Shown: positions 33,974 to 43,994, counted from the stretch's first letter. The stretch: DNA of 64,000 nt from Balanoglossus misakiensis (GCA_040954595.2 CM082591.2:10416001-10480000); one strand, 5' to 3'. Notes: generated by a model from the letters alone, not told the origin. Program-made: numbers and translations.

Positions 33974-34963
33974 CTGGGAAAAATAATTGTCAAGTTTAAT
34001 GTTCGCATTACATATACTTCCTATCAAGTTCTCACTAGTCTAGACTAGTCACACGCTACATTGCATCATTGAGAGAGAGAAAACTTCTAACCTCCATCAG
34101 TCCACAACAAAGTTTTTAAAGCCCCAAACACCTGGCACTTAACCATATTTTTAATCAATAAATTTTTTTAATTTTCTCTTTCATCTGTAGTTGACAAATG
34201 ACACTATTTTGACTTTGTGGGGATTTTAATGACCATGTGCACATACCATGATAGTTGTGTACTCTTGCAATGGGCAGTTGAATACACGGGTGCGGCACTT
34301 GTTTATTATTTAACTTGTACGTATATTCACATGTGCAGCCACAATCAGAAGTTGATTATATGTTTGTGTATACCCACCAGTTAACTCACTTAAATAAACC
34401 ATTCTAAATTTCGAAAATATAATCATGAAATTAATGCAAAAATTTGCAGCTATTGGGGCTTTAAGCACTTAGGGGTGGACTTGGCGCTTTGCTGTAAAAT
34501 TACCTATGCATGCTATCACAGGCGTCAGATTCACATTGCTGTGATTGCTTGATTGAACCTGTAAATAAATAAACCTTATTTACAGGTTGAATCAAGCGAT
34601 CACAGCAGTGTGACTCCGACGCCTGTGCATGTTATGATAGTGCCAGACAAAGAAGGCGAGAGCGGCTGCTGACAGACTTATTATTTGGCCCGGCCTGAAC
34701 GAAAATATGTGGGACGATTTTAATTGTGTTGTTGGGACGTCGACCTCGGCCGCTCGGTCCCTGGATCTGGAGGGACCGTGTAATTAGGATGTCGGGTGCA
34801 GGCGAGACTTTCCCTGCTTGTTTCCTACTATCGTAGACCCTTTTTGACAATAACACAGAATGAAAGTTAATGTGTAAGGCAATGAAGGAAACAAACGTAC
34901 GCAAGATAAAATCACTGCCTAAGATTGTATCTAGCCATGTTTACATTGTTGACAGGTCATCGG
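33974..34963. other. Upstream region of transposase-like gene
   Basis: Probably intron plus possible unassigned 5' exon. A GC-rich minus-strand ORF (34904-34632, 90 codons) is rich in basic residues but has no clear splice sites. It contains a 120-bp hairpin at 34508-34630. Confidence 0.4.
34508..34630. repeat. Hairpin, ~55-bp arms
   Basis: CACAGGCGTC...TTCAACCTGTAAATAA-type left arm and its inverted partner TTATTTACAGGTTGAATCAA...GACGCCTGTG are separated by only ATAAACC, with a few mismatches. It is a small foldback or MITE-like element. Confidence 0.85.
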
Positions 34964-35350
34964 TCAAACACCGAAGGTCAACTTATCGCCCTCACGAGAG
35001 AAAAGAAACAGTTCTTTTATTTTTCGGATACGTACCTGCACTGTTCGCCCGTGTCCCAGAGTTCCCGCATCACCAAAACGGGTAAATTCCCTCTTCGTCG
35101 GGGCTATTTCGATGCATTTCCTGCAGATTGTTGCGGTGCGGTGTACGCCAAGTCTAGAAAAAATGTTCCGGTACTCCTTTCTTACGTACTTGGCGATTTC
35201 TGGTCGTGTATTTGTCCCCCGGTTCCATTTTTCATGGAACGGGTTTTTACATTGCGGTGTTTTTTGCGTGACAACTAAAATTATTACTGTGATTAAAATA
35301 AAAGTGATTGCAAACGCTGAAATAAAATAGACAACTTCCCTGGTGTGCAT
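34964..35350 (-). CDS. Possible small membrane protein, 128 aa
   Basis: The ORF starts at ATG 35350 (CAAACATG). Residues ~6-29 form a strongly hydrophobic helix (VVYFISAFAITFILITVIIL), followed by a basic, Cys-containing soluble part (TATICRKCIEIAP). This is the topology of a signal anchor or single-pass protein. A TGACGTCA site lies at 35440-35447, ~90 bp upstream in its sense. It is unrelated to families I know. It could instead be the first exon of the transposase-like gene, though a membrane helix would be odd there. Confidence 0.4.
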   Translation of the reverse strand: MHTREVVYFISAFAITFILITVIILVVTQKTPQCKNPFHEKWNRGTNTRPEIAKYVRKEYRNIFSRLGVHRTATICRKCIEIAPTKREFTRFGDAGTLGHGRTVQVRIRKIKELFLFSREGDKLTFGV

Positions 35351-35439
35351 GTTTGCTCAAAGCTAGCTGGTCGAGGGTTCGAAAATCTGTTTGAAAAGTG
35401 TCGTCTGCTCACTGACGATCGGTCGTCAAGGGCGACGTA

Positions 35440-35447
35440 TGACGTCA
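35440..35447. promoter_or_regulatory. CRE-type site
   Basis: Palindromic TGACGTCA ~90 bp upstream of the minus-strand membrane-protein ORF and ~280 bp inside the right transposon end. Confidence 0.35.
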
Positions 35448-35697
35448 ATCGGGAATGCACAGCGCTGATCGTGAGTTACGTGACAGCTCCAGTATAGTAT
35501 ATTTTACTTTTGCATTTTCATAATTTTCTGAAGAAGACTGTAATTTTCACAGTTTATTTATTACGATGATGAAAAAATATTGCGAGGCTGCTGTGTTCAT
35601 CACATGAGTGCAATGAAATTGCTAATACGATTGGCTCCATTTCTACTGTGTCCATAGAAACGTTCTATAATGAATATTCATTTATTCTAATTAATGT

Positions 35698-35724
35698 TTC
35701 CATATTTGGCGATCGGGGCGAGTG
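35698..35724 (-). repeat. Right terminal inverted repeat
   Basis: Partner of 28212-28238, ending GGCGATCGGGGCGAGTG, followed by target copy ATATA. An ORF reads through it into the exon at 35731. Confidence 0.9.
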
Positions 35725-35730
35725 ATATAG

Positions 35731-37227
35731 GTCGCAAGCAGCTTAAGAGAATGCTTGATGGTAACATTACCAAAAAGTTGATCGGTGGTGATACAATTTT
35801 GTACAATGGCAAAGAAGTTGTGGCTGACATAGTTGATCCAATAAAGAATGAAGTCCAGCTAACCACTGGTGAAGTGATTAAGGCTTCTGAGCTTAAATTG
35901 AAAGGTATGCACTACAAGAAATAATTTGTTTAATTAAATACAATGCAGTCTCATCAGTTGCACATGAGTGAAAAACCTCTGAGGTAATTTTGTAATTACG
36001 TAGATATTATGTACCTTGGAAAATAGGAGAAAGTTTATTGGAATATTTAAAAAGAATCATGATTGATTTGATTTCGCAATACTATTTCTAGTCAATTACT
36101 ATGTAGGATAATAGTCCACCATATTCTCAGTCATTTCCTAATTCCTGGTGTTTCTTTGACAACTTCAAGCATTGGATGGTGGTTCAGTCTGTTTGTAACT
36201 TTTGTAACTTTTGAATACTGATAATACATTACCTCCAACATTAATCTTAATGAAGAGACAAACTTTCCTCAATGAGAGAATCAGCAATGGCAAATTATAC
36301 TTTCTGAAAATGTAGACTTGCTTAGCAAACTAAGAGCTGTTATCATGTCTCATGTAAGTACATTTGTAATCTTTCCATACAGAAAGCTTAGTGCCTGAAA
36401 GTGTGGCTCAAAAAATGCCCAAGAAACGAAGAAGGCGCCAAGTGTCAACATGTGATGTGAATCAACAATCAAGTCAGGAGGCAAATCACAATTTCCAGGT
36501 TCGTTCTGATGAGGGATGCATTCCAGTTGACCTACCTTTAGAAGTTTTTATAAATGCCAAAGGTGTGATCATAAGGTGTGGGTGCATTTATGCTGCATAT
36601 GACATGGTTGTTGTATGTGTTCAAATGCATACCACTCAAAACGATCCTCAGTGCACATGTTGGCTTATATACAACACAGACATCAAACAGGACTGTATAA
36701 TCATTTTACCTGTTTCATCCCTGTCTAATACTACTTTCACATTAGATCATAGATGTAATTCTAAGAATCTTCTCAGCAAGATTAAATTGTCTGTATCGCA
36801 GTCTGTGATCAGTGAAAACAGACATCCCTATACAGTGTTGGTAAGGAAACATCAACTTGCTTCCCAGATCCGTGTTGAGGTACAGAGTTGTCTTAGAAGC
36901 AAGTCACTTACAAGGACAGCCAACCTTGGCCTTTGCTTCCAACTTACCGATTTGGCAATCTTGAATCTGAAGGCAGAATGTAACTTTACCAACATTGTCA
37001 ATTACAAAAAAAATCCCATCTCGAAATTGGATGATTTGTTAGGCAAATTTTGGGATGTCCTACCACGTGAAAGTTTCTTTAACTATGTGACGAGCCTAAC
37101 AATTACCAAGATGGAAAACAACATGATAGCAGTGAAAATAAAGGGGGCAATCTGTCATAACACATACAATCAGGGCAACTACAGAGAGATAACAGCTTTA
37201 GATGTTTGTGGTAGAACTGGGGAATGA
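35731..37227 (+). CDS. Unknown Cys-rich protein, exons 2 and 3
   Basis: Exon 35731-35904 (58 codons) follows acceptor ATATAG and ends at donor GAAAG/GTATGC. The next exon starts at 36383 after TTTCCATACAG and runs to TGA 37227. The junction is phase 1 and in frame (LKLK then ESLVPES). The first exon is Lys-rich with ILYNGKEVVADIVDP; the second has a basic patch (KKRRRR, a likely nuclear signal) followed by a ~240-residue Cys-containing globular part with no motif I recognise. The 5' exon lies left of the inner transposon, probably after the promoter near 27950. The removed-insert sequence gives TTTTAATCTTTTTCATATAG, a full polypyrimidine acceptor. Being first in a row with the protease and transposase genes, it is probably an accessory protein of the outer element. 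Confidence 0.6.
35905..36382 (+). other. Intron between exons 2 and 3
   Basis: GTATGC ... TTTCCATACAG, AT-rich, with stops in all frames. Confidence 0.65.
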
Positions 37228-37689
37228 AGCTCTTAGAAAGTCGAACTGCTGTGTGTGATAATTGTACATTGTGTATAGCTTTGCTTCTTGCCACCCATAG
37301 TTCACTGTTATGGATTTAGATACCAGAGTAAATTAATTATTAAATTTTATGTTTTGCATGCTAACATGTGCCAAACTGAACTGATAATAGAATATTGAAA
37401 TTTATCAAAACAAAAAACAAACAGCATTTCTGCATTGTAGCATGGCCCGGTAGATTCTTCAAGAATATCCTCCATTCCAAGATAAGACTATTAGTAGATT
37501 GTGATGTGATTATTTGATATACCCACCCATTTTGAAAAAATAATTAAACGCAAAACATACAATTTAATTAAGTTACTCTAGCTTCAGTTGATTTTTATTT
37601 TGCCTGAGTTTTAAGAAGTGTTGCTGTACAAGAAATTAAGTAGATGTGGCCATAGTGATGTATTGCTTAAATGGTAATTTATAATAATT
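37228..37689. other. Intergenic, AT-rich
   Basis: No ORF and no clear promoter motif between the Cys-rich gene and the protease gene. The two could be joined by splicing, but no strong acceptor was found just before 37690. Confidence 0.5.
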
Positions 37690-39435
37690 ATGTCTAAAAT
37701 TATTCACCTGAGAAATGAATGCAATTTTGAAAGTGGGAAATACAGTTGTGCAATTGATGCATTCCTGGAAATTTATGGAATGTTTCAGAAAAGTAAACAT
37801 TTAAGAGAACTAAATTCTGGCTTTCCCAAAGTTCTTAACAAAATGTGTAGGGCACGTCCATCAATATTAAGTAGGGCACAGCTGCGACAGATACGAAAAG
37901 AGGTGTGGGAGTGGCTGGTAGTGCACAGCCCTGTTTCATTTTACCCAATGGGAAGAATTGATGCTAAATGTTTAGAAGCATTCTGTCTATTAAACACACC
38001 TCAAAATTCATCAGTATTGGAATCTAAGTGTTCTGTTTCAATGATCTGTAGTCGCTGCAGATCACCACAAGGGTATGGCTCAAATGTTGGATGTATGAGT
38101 TTAACACAATCATCAAATGTGAAATGTGGGGGCAACGTACCACAGATTGTTGAGGAAATCTCTAAAGAAAGGGCTGCATGTCTTACTAGAAGAAAATGCA
38201 GTTTTTGCAAAGAAAAATTGCTGTTGGAAAAAGCAGTTGTGGATTTGCCGTCGTTTTACATGTTAGAATTAGGTGTTCTTGATGGCAAAAATCAACAGAA
38301 GCCTGCATTAAATGTGCCAGAAGAGTGCTCCATTTTTGGCACAAAATATTGTCTGTCAGGAGGAGTACAACTGCGGCCAGGACACTTTTGGGCAATTGTG
38401 AACACCAAGAACAAATTTTATGTTCTTAATGATTTGTGTCCTGTAGTCCAATCATACAACACATTTTCATGGGCAGTTCATGCTGACAAATCTTTGTCTT
38501 CTCTGACACACACAACTAGTGAACACCATGCTCCTCTACAGGTCTTAGTGTATCAAAAAATCTGTGGCAATGGTAGTGTTGACATCACTTCACAGATAAA
38601 AGTGCCACCATCGAGAAAATATATTGGTGGTAGTATGGTAGAGAGAAATGTCATATGTGACATTGGAACAATGTCCAATTCTGTTTCTGTCTCAGGTGAG
38701 ACGTGGGGCTCTGGAACAATGTCCAATTCTGTTTCTGTCTCAGGTGAGATGTGTGACTTTAGAACAATGTCCAATTCTGTTTCTGTCTCAGGTGAGACGT
38801 GTGACTTTAGAACAATGTCCAATTCTGTTTCTGTCTCAGGTGAGACGTGGGGCTCTGGAACAATGTCCAATTCTGTTTCTGTCTCAGGTGAGACGTGTGA
38901 CTTTAGAACAATGTCCAATTCTGTTTCTGTCTCAGGTGAGACGTGGGGCTCTGGAACAATGTCCAATTCTGTTTCTGTCTCAGGTGAGACGTGTGACTTT
39001 AGAACAGGGTCCAATTCCGTTTCTGTCTCAGGTGAGACGTGGGGCTCTGGAACAATGTCCAATTCTGTTTCTGTCTCAGGTGAGATGTGTGACTTTAGAA
39101 CAATGTCCAATTCTGTTTCTGTCTCAGGTGAGATGTGTGACTTTAAAACAATGTCCAATTCTGTTTCTGTCTCAGGTGAGACGTGGGGCTCTGGAACAAT
39201 GTCCAATTCTGTTTCTGTCTCAGGTGAGACGTGTGACTTTAGAACAGGGTCCAATTCTGTTTCTGTCTCAGGTGAGACGTGGGGCTCTGGATCAATGTCC
39301 AATTCTGTTTCTGTCTCAGGTGAGACGTGTGACTTGAGAACAGGGTCCCATTCTGACACAAATTCAGGGGATGTGGAGGGGGAACTACCAATGAAAAAAC
39401 AGTGTGATAACAATTTCTTCCTAACTAATGGTTAA
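37690..39435 (+). CDS. USP/USPL1-like cysteine protease with minisatellite tail
   Basis: 581-residue ORF. Residues ~9-30 (NECNFESGKYSCAIDAFLEI) look like a Cys box of the ubiquitin/SUMO isopeptidase class, with Cys20 as likely nucleophile. Residues ~230-250 (GHFWAIVNTKNKFYVLNDL) look like the His box, with Asp in the LND step as third residue. Between them lie paired CxxC motifs (CSRC and CSFC) typical of a structural zinc site. The spacing fits a compact USPL1-type domain of ~260 residues. From residue ~328 the protein is 14 copies of a 16-residue Ser/Val repeat (SNSVSVSG plus ETWGSGTM or ETCDFRTM) encoded by a 48-bp minisatellite. Ulp-type proteases are known from several DNA transposons; a USPL1-like one would be less usual. 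Likely role: processing or de-conjugation during transposition, inferred only. Confidence 0.65.
   Translation: MSKIIHLRNECNFESGKYSCAIDAFLEIYGMFQKSKHLRELNSGFPKVLNKMCRARPSILSRAQLRQIRKEVWEWLVVHSPVSFYPMGRIDAKCLEAFCLLNTPQNSSVLESKCSVSMICSRCRSPQGYGSNVGCMSLTQSSNVKCGGNVPQIVEEISKERAACLTRRKCSFCKEKLLLEKAVVDLPSFYMLELGVLDGKNQQKPALNVPEECSIFGTKYCLSGGVQLRPGHFWAIVNTKNKFYVLNDLCPVVQSYNTFSWAVHADKSLSSLTHTTSEHHAPLQVLVYQKICGNGSVDITSQIKVPPSRKYIGGSMVERNVICDIGTMSNSVSVSGETWGSGTMSNSVSVSGEMCDFRTMSNSVSVSGETCDFRTMSNSVSVSGETWGSGTMSNSVSVSGETCDFRTMSNSVSVSGETWGSGTMSNSVSVSGETCDFRTGSNSVSVSGETWGSGTMSNSVSVSGEMCDFRTMSNSVSVSGEMCDFKTMSNSVSVSGETWGSGTMSNSVSVSGETCDFRTGSNSVSVSGETWGSGSMSNSVSVSGETCDLRTGSHSDTNSGDVEGELPMKKQCDNNFFLTNG
38671..39365 (+). 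repeat. 48-bp coding minisatellite, ~14 units
   Basis: Unit CCAATTCTGTTTCTGTCTCAG then GTGAGACGTG... in two alternating versions (GGGGCTCTGGAACAATGT and TGACTTTAGAACAATGT). All units keep length 48, hence frame. Each holds a pyrimidine tract ending TCTCAG directly followed by GTGAGA or close to it. Confidence 0.95.
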
Positions 39436-39436
39436 A

Positions 39437-39621
39437 TAATAACACATGATAGCAAGGGCAATATCACGATTTGAAGCCTGCACGAGGGATGGTGATCTCT
39501 GACCATAATATTGATGATGCCCGAGCCGCAGGCGAGGGTATCATCAATATTGTGGTCAGAGATCACCAGCCCGAGGGCAGGCTTCAAATCGTGATGTTGC
39601 CCTTGCTATCATGTGTTATTA
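39437..39621. repeat. 185-bp palindrome after protease stop
   Basis: TAATAACACATGATAGCAAG at the left is inverted at the right end, and the arms are almost perfect to a core that includes CCGAGCCGCAGGCGAGG, the reverse complement of the core at 15985. It begins just after the protease TAA. Confidence 0.9.
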
Positions 39622-40077
39622 ATTTTATTACGCCGAACATTTGAACGTACATACAAGGCAGGCATAGAAGAACGTAGACGCGCGTCCATATGTCGTACGT
39701 TGCTGAGAATGTAAAATGTCTCGATCTCCCAAGAATTATACGATACCTACTTCGAACTTAGATTATTTTGAAAATACTGCACTGTTGGTTGCGATTTTGT
39801 TGTATTTACTGTCCGTTTGTGGTAAAATATCGTCCAGTTGAACAGGTGTTAAGCCTATGTGTCGCTTTGAAGCCATAGATGCGGGAGTTGACTGATCGTG
39901 GAGGAAGCCATTGAACGACAGTTTGGAACGCGCAGAAGTCGCGCGCAGAACACAAAACAACCCAGCGGGCAATATCAGCGCACGCGACAGGGCTTTATCA
40001 ACTCTAGCCATGTTATATCACTTTTTTTTCTATATCACGTGAGCGCGTCTCAGCCAATCACGAATATGGTATAATAC
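39622..40077 (-). other. Promoter/exon-like unit next to palindrome
   Basis: CpG-containing stretch with a minus-strand ORF (40011-39763, 82 codons) starting MARVDKALSRALILPAGLF, and AGCCAATCACG plus ATCACGTGA motifs upstream in its sense. Together with the palindrome it has the same layout as the insertion at 15291-16066 (promoter, short exon-like ORF, terminal palindrome), so it is probably a related mobile element. Product unknown. Confidence 0.4.
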
Positions 40078-43000
40078 GTGAGGTGTAATAATATATATTA
40101 TGAATCCACTGGAAACTTCTCATATATCTGCACCTGTGTTTTTGACTTTGTTGGTAGTCATTTTCATATGAAAAAAAAAGGATATACGAAATTTAACCGT
40201 TTTCTTGTAAACTGTGGTATAGATCCCTCTGCTAGCTATAAGGAAGCATCACACAAATGCAGTTGCAAGCGTAAAAAATTAATCAAAACAACAGCAGCAG
40301 AGGTAATTGTATCAACAACCAAAAGTGGTAATACTGTAAAAAAGGCACTGGTTCTGAATGAGTTAAAAAACCTTAACCATTTTAAAGATGCAACCATGGT
40401 CACTCCACACCGTGATGCAACTCACCAAATTTTGAAGGCAGGATAAATTCAAATCTTGGGACACACAATCAAATACATTCTTACAGATGATATATATCTG
40501 GAGGTGTCAAGCAGTTTTAGGGTAGCTGGTCTTCTTTCACACTTAAGAAAAGAAGGCTATATATATATAGACAAGTGCCTGCAGACAAATCAGTGCAGTC
40601 TGCATGACAGCTACACTCAAGATAGAAAATATATAAGATTGCCAGCACTAAATGTCATTCTTACCAAATTTAAGGGGGGTAAAAAGAAAGTAAAACAGTC
40701 TTTAAAAAAGGAACCGGCATCCCTTTTTGAACAAGAAACAATAACTTGTTTGAGTTTCCGGGATAAACTGAATACACCTGTACGCAAAGCAGTTAATGAA
40801 GCATCTAATGTCACCTTGGAAACTCCATGTACTCTGTCAAACAGAAAAAAAGAACACAAAGGTCAGGCGAAAATTTGGTTTTGTGTTAAATACAAAGCGG
40901 AATCTTGCCAGTCAACTGTCTGATACATTCAGAAAATGTGCTGTACAGCACTTAAACAAGAGCAGAAATAAGTTTGTAAAAGTCTTGTCCCATCTACTGT
41001 CCAATCAAAGAAAGGCAAAGGCCGATACATTTGATGGTTATTTAACGACAGATGATGTTGTGTCATTAATTAGTCAGTCAAGGTTATTGAATCAAAAAGA
41101 TGTTTTTAAGCGACTTATTTCAGAACAGGAGTGCACTTCAATTTTTCCTATGTGTGAAGCAGACTGTGTCAACTTGGAGGAAAATTTCTCAGGTGCCAGA
41201 CTAACAGAAGAACTAAGAAAATTTATTCCTGGTGTCCTGCCAAGTAGTAGAAAGGTTACTGAATTTAGGGCAAACAGAAAACTAGAATTCCAAGCTGTTT
41301 TGTTGCCCAGACGCACTGCAACAGGATGGTATATTGATCCAGAGCGGTTGTTTCAAGTTCTGCAATTCAAGTATTGTTTCTTGGAACAAGAACAAATTCA
41401 GCATTGGAAAATTTATGGGGATGGGCGAGAGATAGGGGGAGGATGAGTACATTTGTGTCATTAAATTGTTTATCTCATGAGCTTGTATTACACAAATTAA
41501 GCTATCACAGTACAAAAGAAGTCTGGCCAGTACACATCTTTTATGAGAGTGACTCCAGAGACAATCTGGAAGAGAATCTGGGGTTATCTGGGCCTTTGGA
41601 TCAATTTGTTGAGAAAATGACAAGAAAAAACTGTAAGTTTTACTTGTCAGGGGATGAAATGTTCCTGGAAGCTATCCTTGATGACGAAAATTTGAGTCCC
41701 ACATCCGATACAGGGTGGAATATATACGTGGAGGCCAACCGGGAGTCTAAAAAACTCACTTGTCCCAGATCAGGGCTCAGAACTGATCTTTGTCCAGAAA
41801 TGGCAAGGTCACATCCTCGGTCTTTGTTGGGGAGTGTGCCTATCGGTAGAGTGGTGCTTTGTACTCTGCATGGTATGGCACGATGTGTGGAGAAATTGCT
41901 TCAGTTAGAAGTAACAAATATTTTGTCTGAGGGTAATAAGGCTGAGCAAAGTGGTGGCAATGCAAACCAATTTGTTCAGGACAAAATAACTGCATTGGAG
42001 CAAAGCATATCACTAAGGGGAGTGCGTCATGGAAGTTTTCAGATTTTGTTTAATTCCAAAGGTGAGCCAGAGCCCATCACTTTAAATTGTGACCATGCTC
42101 TTGCGATAATCAGTCCACCACCAGAAGGAGAAGAGCATTCATTTCCCCATCCTCTTGAAGGTGTTGTCCCTAACAATGTTTATCAGTTATCAATATCACA
42201 AACAATTAAGACATTGTTAGGCCTGGACACTCTATGTACAGAGTTGGAGGTGGTCAAATTGATTTGGTTGAGTTTTTACAACATGACTCAAATAATTAAT
42301 GAAAACAAAACACCTGCTCTAAAAACAGGTAGACCAGAAGGCTCCACTAAGTCTGAGGATTATTGTTTTTCTCATACAGCTGATGAAATTTCTAGATATA
42401 AGCTCAATGCAGAAATATTTTATCAGTTGTTCAAAAGTCGGTATGGCTATCCAGCACTTACTCCATATATGATGATATTGATGTGGTGCCACAATTTATG
42501 AAAACCTTGCCTTTCCCCGTTGGCCGATTTCAGTCCCAGGGAGGGGAACATACCAATTATCAGCATGCCCGTTACTATTTTCAGCATTCGACCAGACATG
42601 GGGGAGCACAGAAACAAGACCCAATTTTGTCACAGTTATTTCACATGTGGAAGGATCTGAGGTACTACATGAATTCTCTCAAGGAAAAGGGCAATGGGGA
42701 TGGGAAAAAGGGAGCAGAGCTGTTTGACAAATTTTGTAGAGAACATTCAGCAGCCATCCTTATTCAAAAAGTATATCGAGGATATTATACTCGAAAGAAA
42801 TTATCCACACATCCTACTGAAATAGACCCTGTAAAAAATGATAAAAGTGTTAGTAATGGCCTTTTCCATAAGATGACATTTGTGTGTGTTGGTGCTGTGC
42901 CAAAATATCGCAATAAAAAAATGAGCCAGGAACAAATTAAACAACTTATAGTACATAATGGTGGACGGGTTAGAAAAAACTGCCCTCTGGAAGTACTAAG

Positions 43001-43615
43001 GGAAGATCTACAAAAAAATATATAATATTAGCCCCATGTTCATTAAATCCAAAGGTGAAGGAGGCATCGAGGGCAGTGAAAACTGCAATTAGAAGAAAAG
43101 ATTATATTGTTAGGTATGACTTTGTATACGAGTCATTGGATAGTGGTAGATGTCTTCCCCTCAAAAACTATGGAATAACTCTTGAGTATTTGAAAGTAAA
43201 TTCATATAAAGTAAATTTGACTGATCAACATTTCAGGAGAGTGCCCAAAATGATGTCTAAAATAAATAAGAAATGGAAGTGCATGCCAGTACCATCAACA
43301 AAAAAACAACACAAAATTGCCAGAAATGCCGCACATCACTATGCATTCAAAAGAAGAAAGAATATTATGAAGAGAGGAGAGAAAAAATACACCTTCAAAG
43401 ATACTCAGGAGTTATTCCAACAGCTGTTTTCAGAATGGAAAGGTCTCTCTACTGAAGAGAAAAACAAACACATCACTGAGTGGGAAAGTGAGAAGTTAAA
43501 ATTAGGAGACAGCAAAGTCTTTGTGCAGGACAATATTAACAAAATGAATATACATAACAGTATTAAATCTCCCATGTACCAGCGTTATGTAAGAGAGCAC
43601 AATTTACACGATTAA
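40078..43615 (+). pseudogene. DDE-type transposase-like gene with IQ, BRCT and HMG-like parts
   Basis: A single reading path broken by a stop (40444) and frame changes near 40845 (A run), 41435 (G run), 42470 (AT repeat) and 43012 (A run). Two related N-terminal segments (KKKGYTKFNRFLVNCG and LRKEGYIYIDKCLQ) come first. Then follow YGDGREIGG, KFYLSGDEMFLEAIL and VVLCTLHGMARCVEKLL, laid out like an RNase H-fold transposase with Asp in YGDG, Asp in SGDE and possibly Glu in QGGEHTNYQ as the triad. After it come an IQ motif (AAILIQKVYRGYYTRKK), a BRCT-like domain (FVCVGAVPKYRNK...QLIVHNGGRV, then DYIVRYDFVYESL) and an HMG-like helix pair (FSEWKGLSTEEKNKHITEWE). Superfamily unknown. Most breaks are at homopolymers, so the gene may be intact in reality. 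Confidence 0.6.
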
Positions 43616-43990
43616 ATATCTCAGGGGAACTCTTTTAATGCCAATTTTTAGCTTGATATGTTTTTTTGTAAAATCTTTTATTCAGTTTTGTAAAATCTTT
43701 AATTTTTAATTATTTTATTGCTTTTTGATGTAATTCATTTCTTTAGTAAGGAATTTCGCCATATTTTGTGCTTTATTATTCTTGCTTTGTATACTGTGAA
43801 AATGTTTACCATATGACAAGTTCAGAAGTTTGAACTTGGTTAGTTCTTGAGACATGTAGATTACATGCTTTCAAAATAAGCTGAACTCTTGAGTGTTGTA
43901 TGCTTTGTTGAGGGCCCAACATTTGCCCAAAAGAGTTTCACACTTGTACAAAAGAAAATGCTGTGTTATGTTTTTTTTGTATGAAGTATT
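43616..43990. other. 3' flank, T-rich, no gene
   Basis: AT-rich sequence with no ORF. It probably carries 3' ends for the plus-strand transposase gene and the facing minus-strand ORF. Confidence 0.45.
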
Positions 43991-43994
43991 GGCA

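Larger units (their letters stand above)
28212..35724. mobile_element. 7.5 kb DNA transposon with HIRAN gene
   Basis: Perfect 27-bp terminal inverted repeats (28212-28238 and 35698-35724, outer end CACTCGCCCCGATCGCC) flanked by ATATA on both sides (28207-28211, 35725-35729). It contains a plus-strand HIRAN-domain gene, a spliced minus-strand transposase-like gene and a minus-strand ORF with a membrane segment. CAC-starting ends with a 5-bp duplication recall Transib/RAG-type elements, but the large protein has none of the Transib motifs I know, so the superfamily is left open. It sits exactly in the 3' splice site of the surrounding gene. Confidence 0.88.

Noticed and set aside
34632-34904. 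Basic minus-strand ORF as first exon of the transposase-like gene
   Set aside because: No convincing donor or acceptor of matching phase; left as unassigned.
28212-35724. RAG/Transib (ProtoRAG-like) element on the basis of CAC ends and 5-bp duplication
   Set aside because: No heptamer-spacer-nonamer layout and no RAG1-like protein seen; the large ORF has different motifs.
38553-39413. Long ORFs on both strands across the 48-bp minisatellite (286 aa minus, 229 aa plus)
   Set aside because: Shadows of the repeat inside the protease reading frame, which has non-repetitive conserved sequence upstream.
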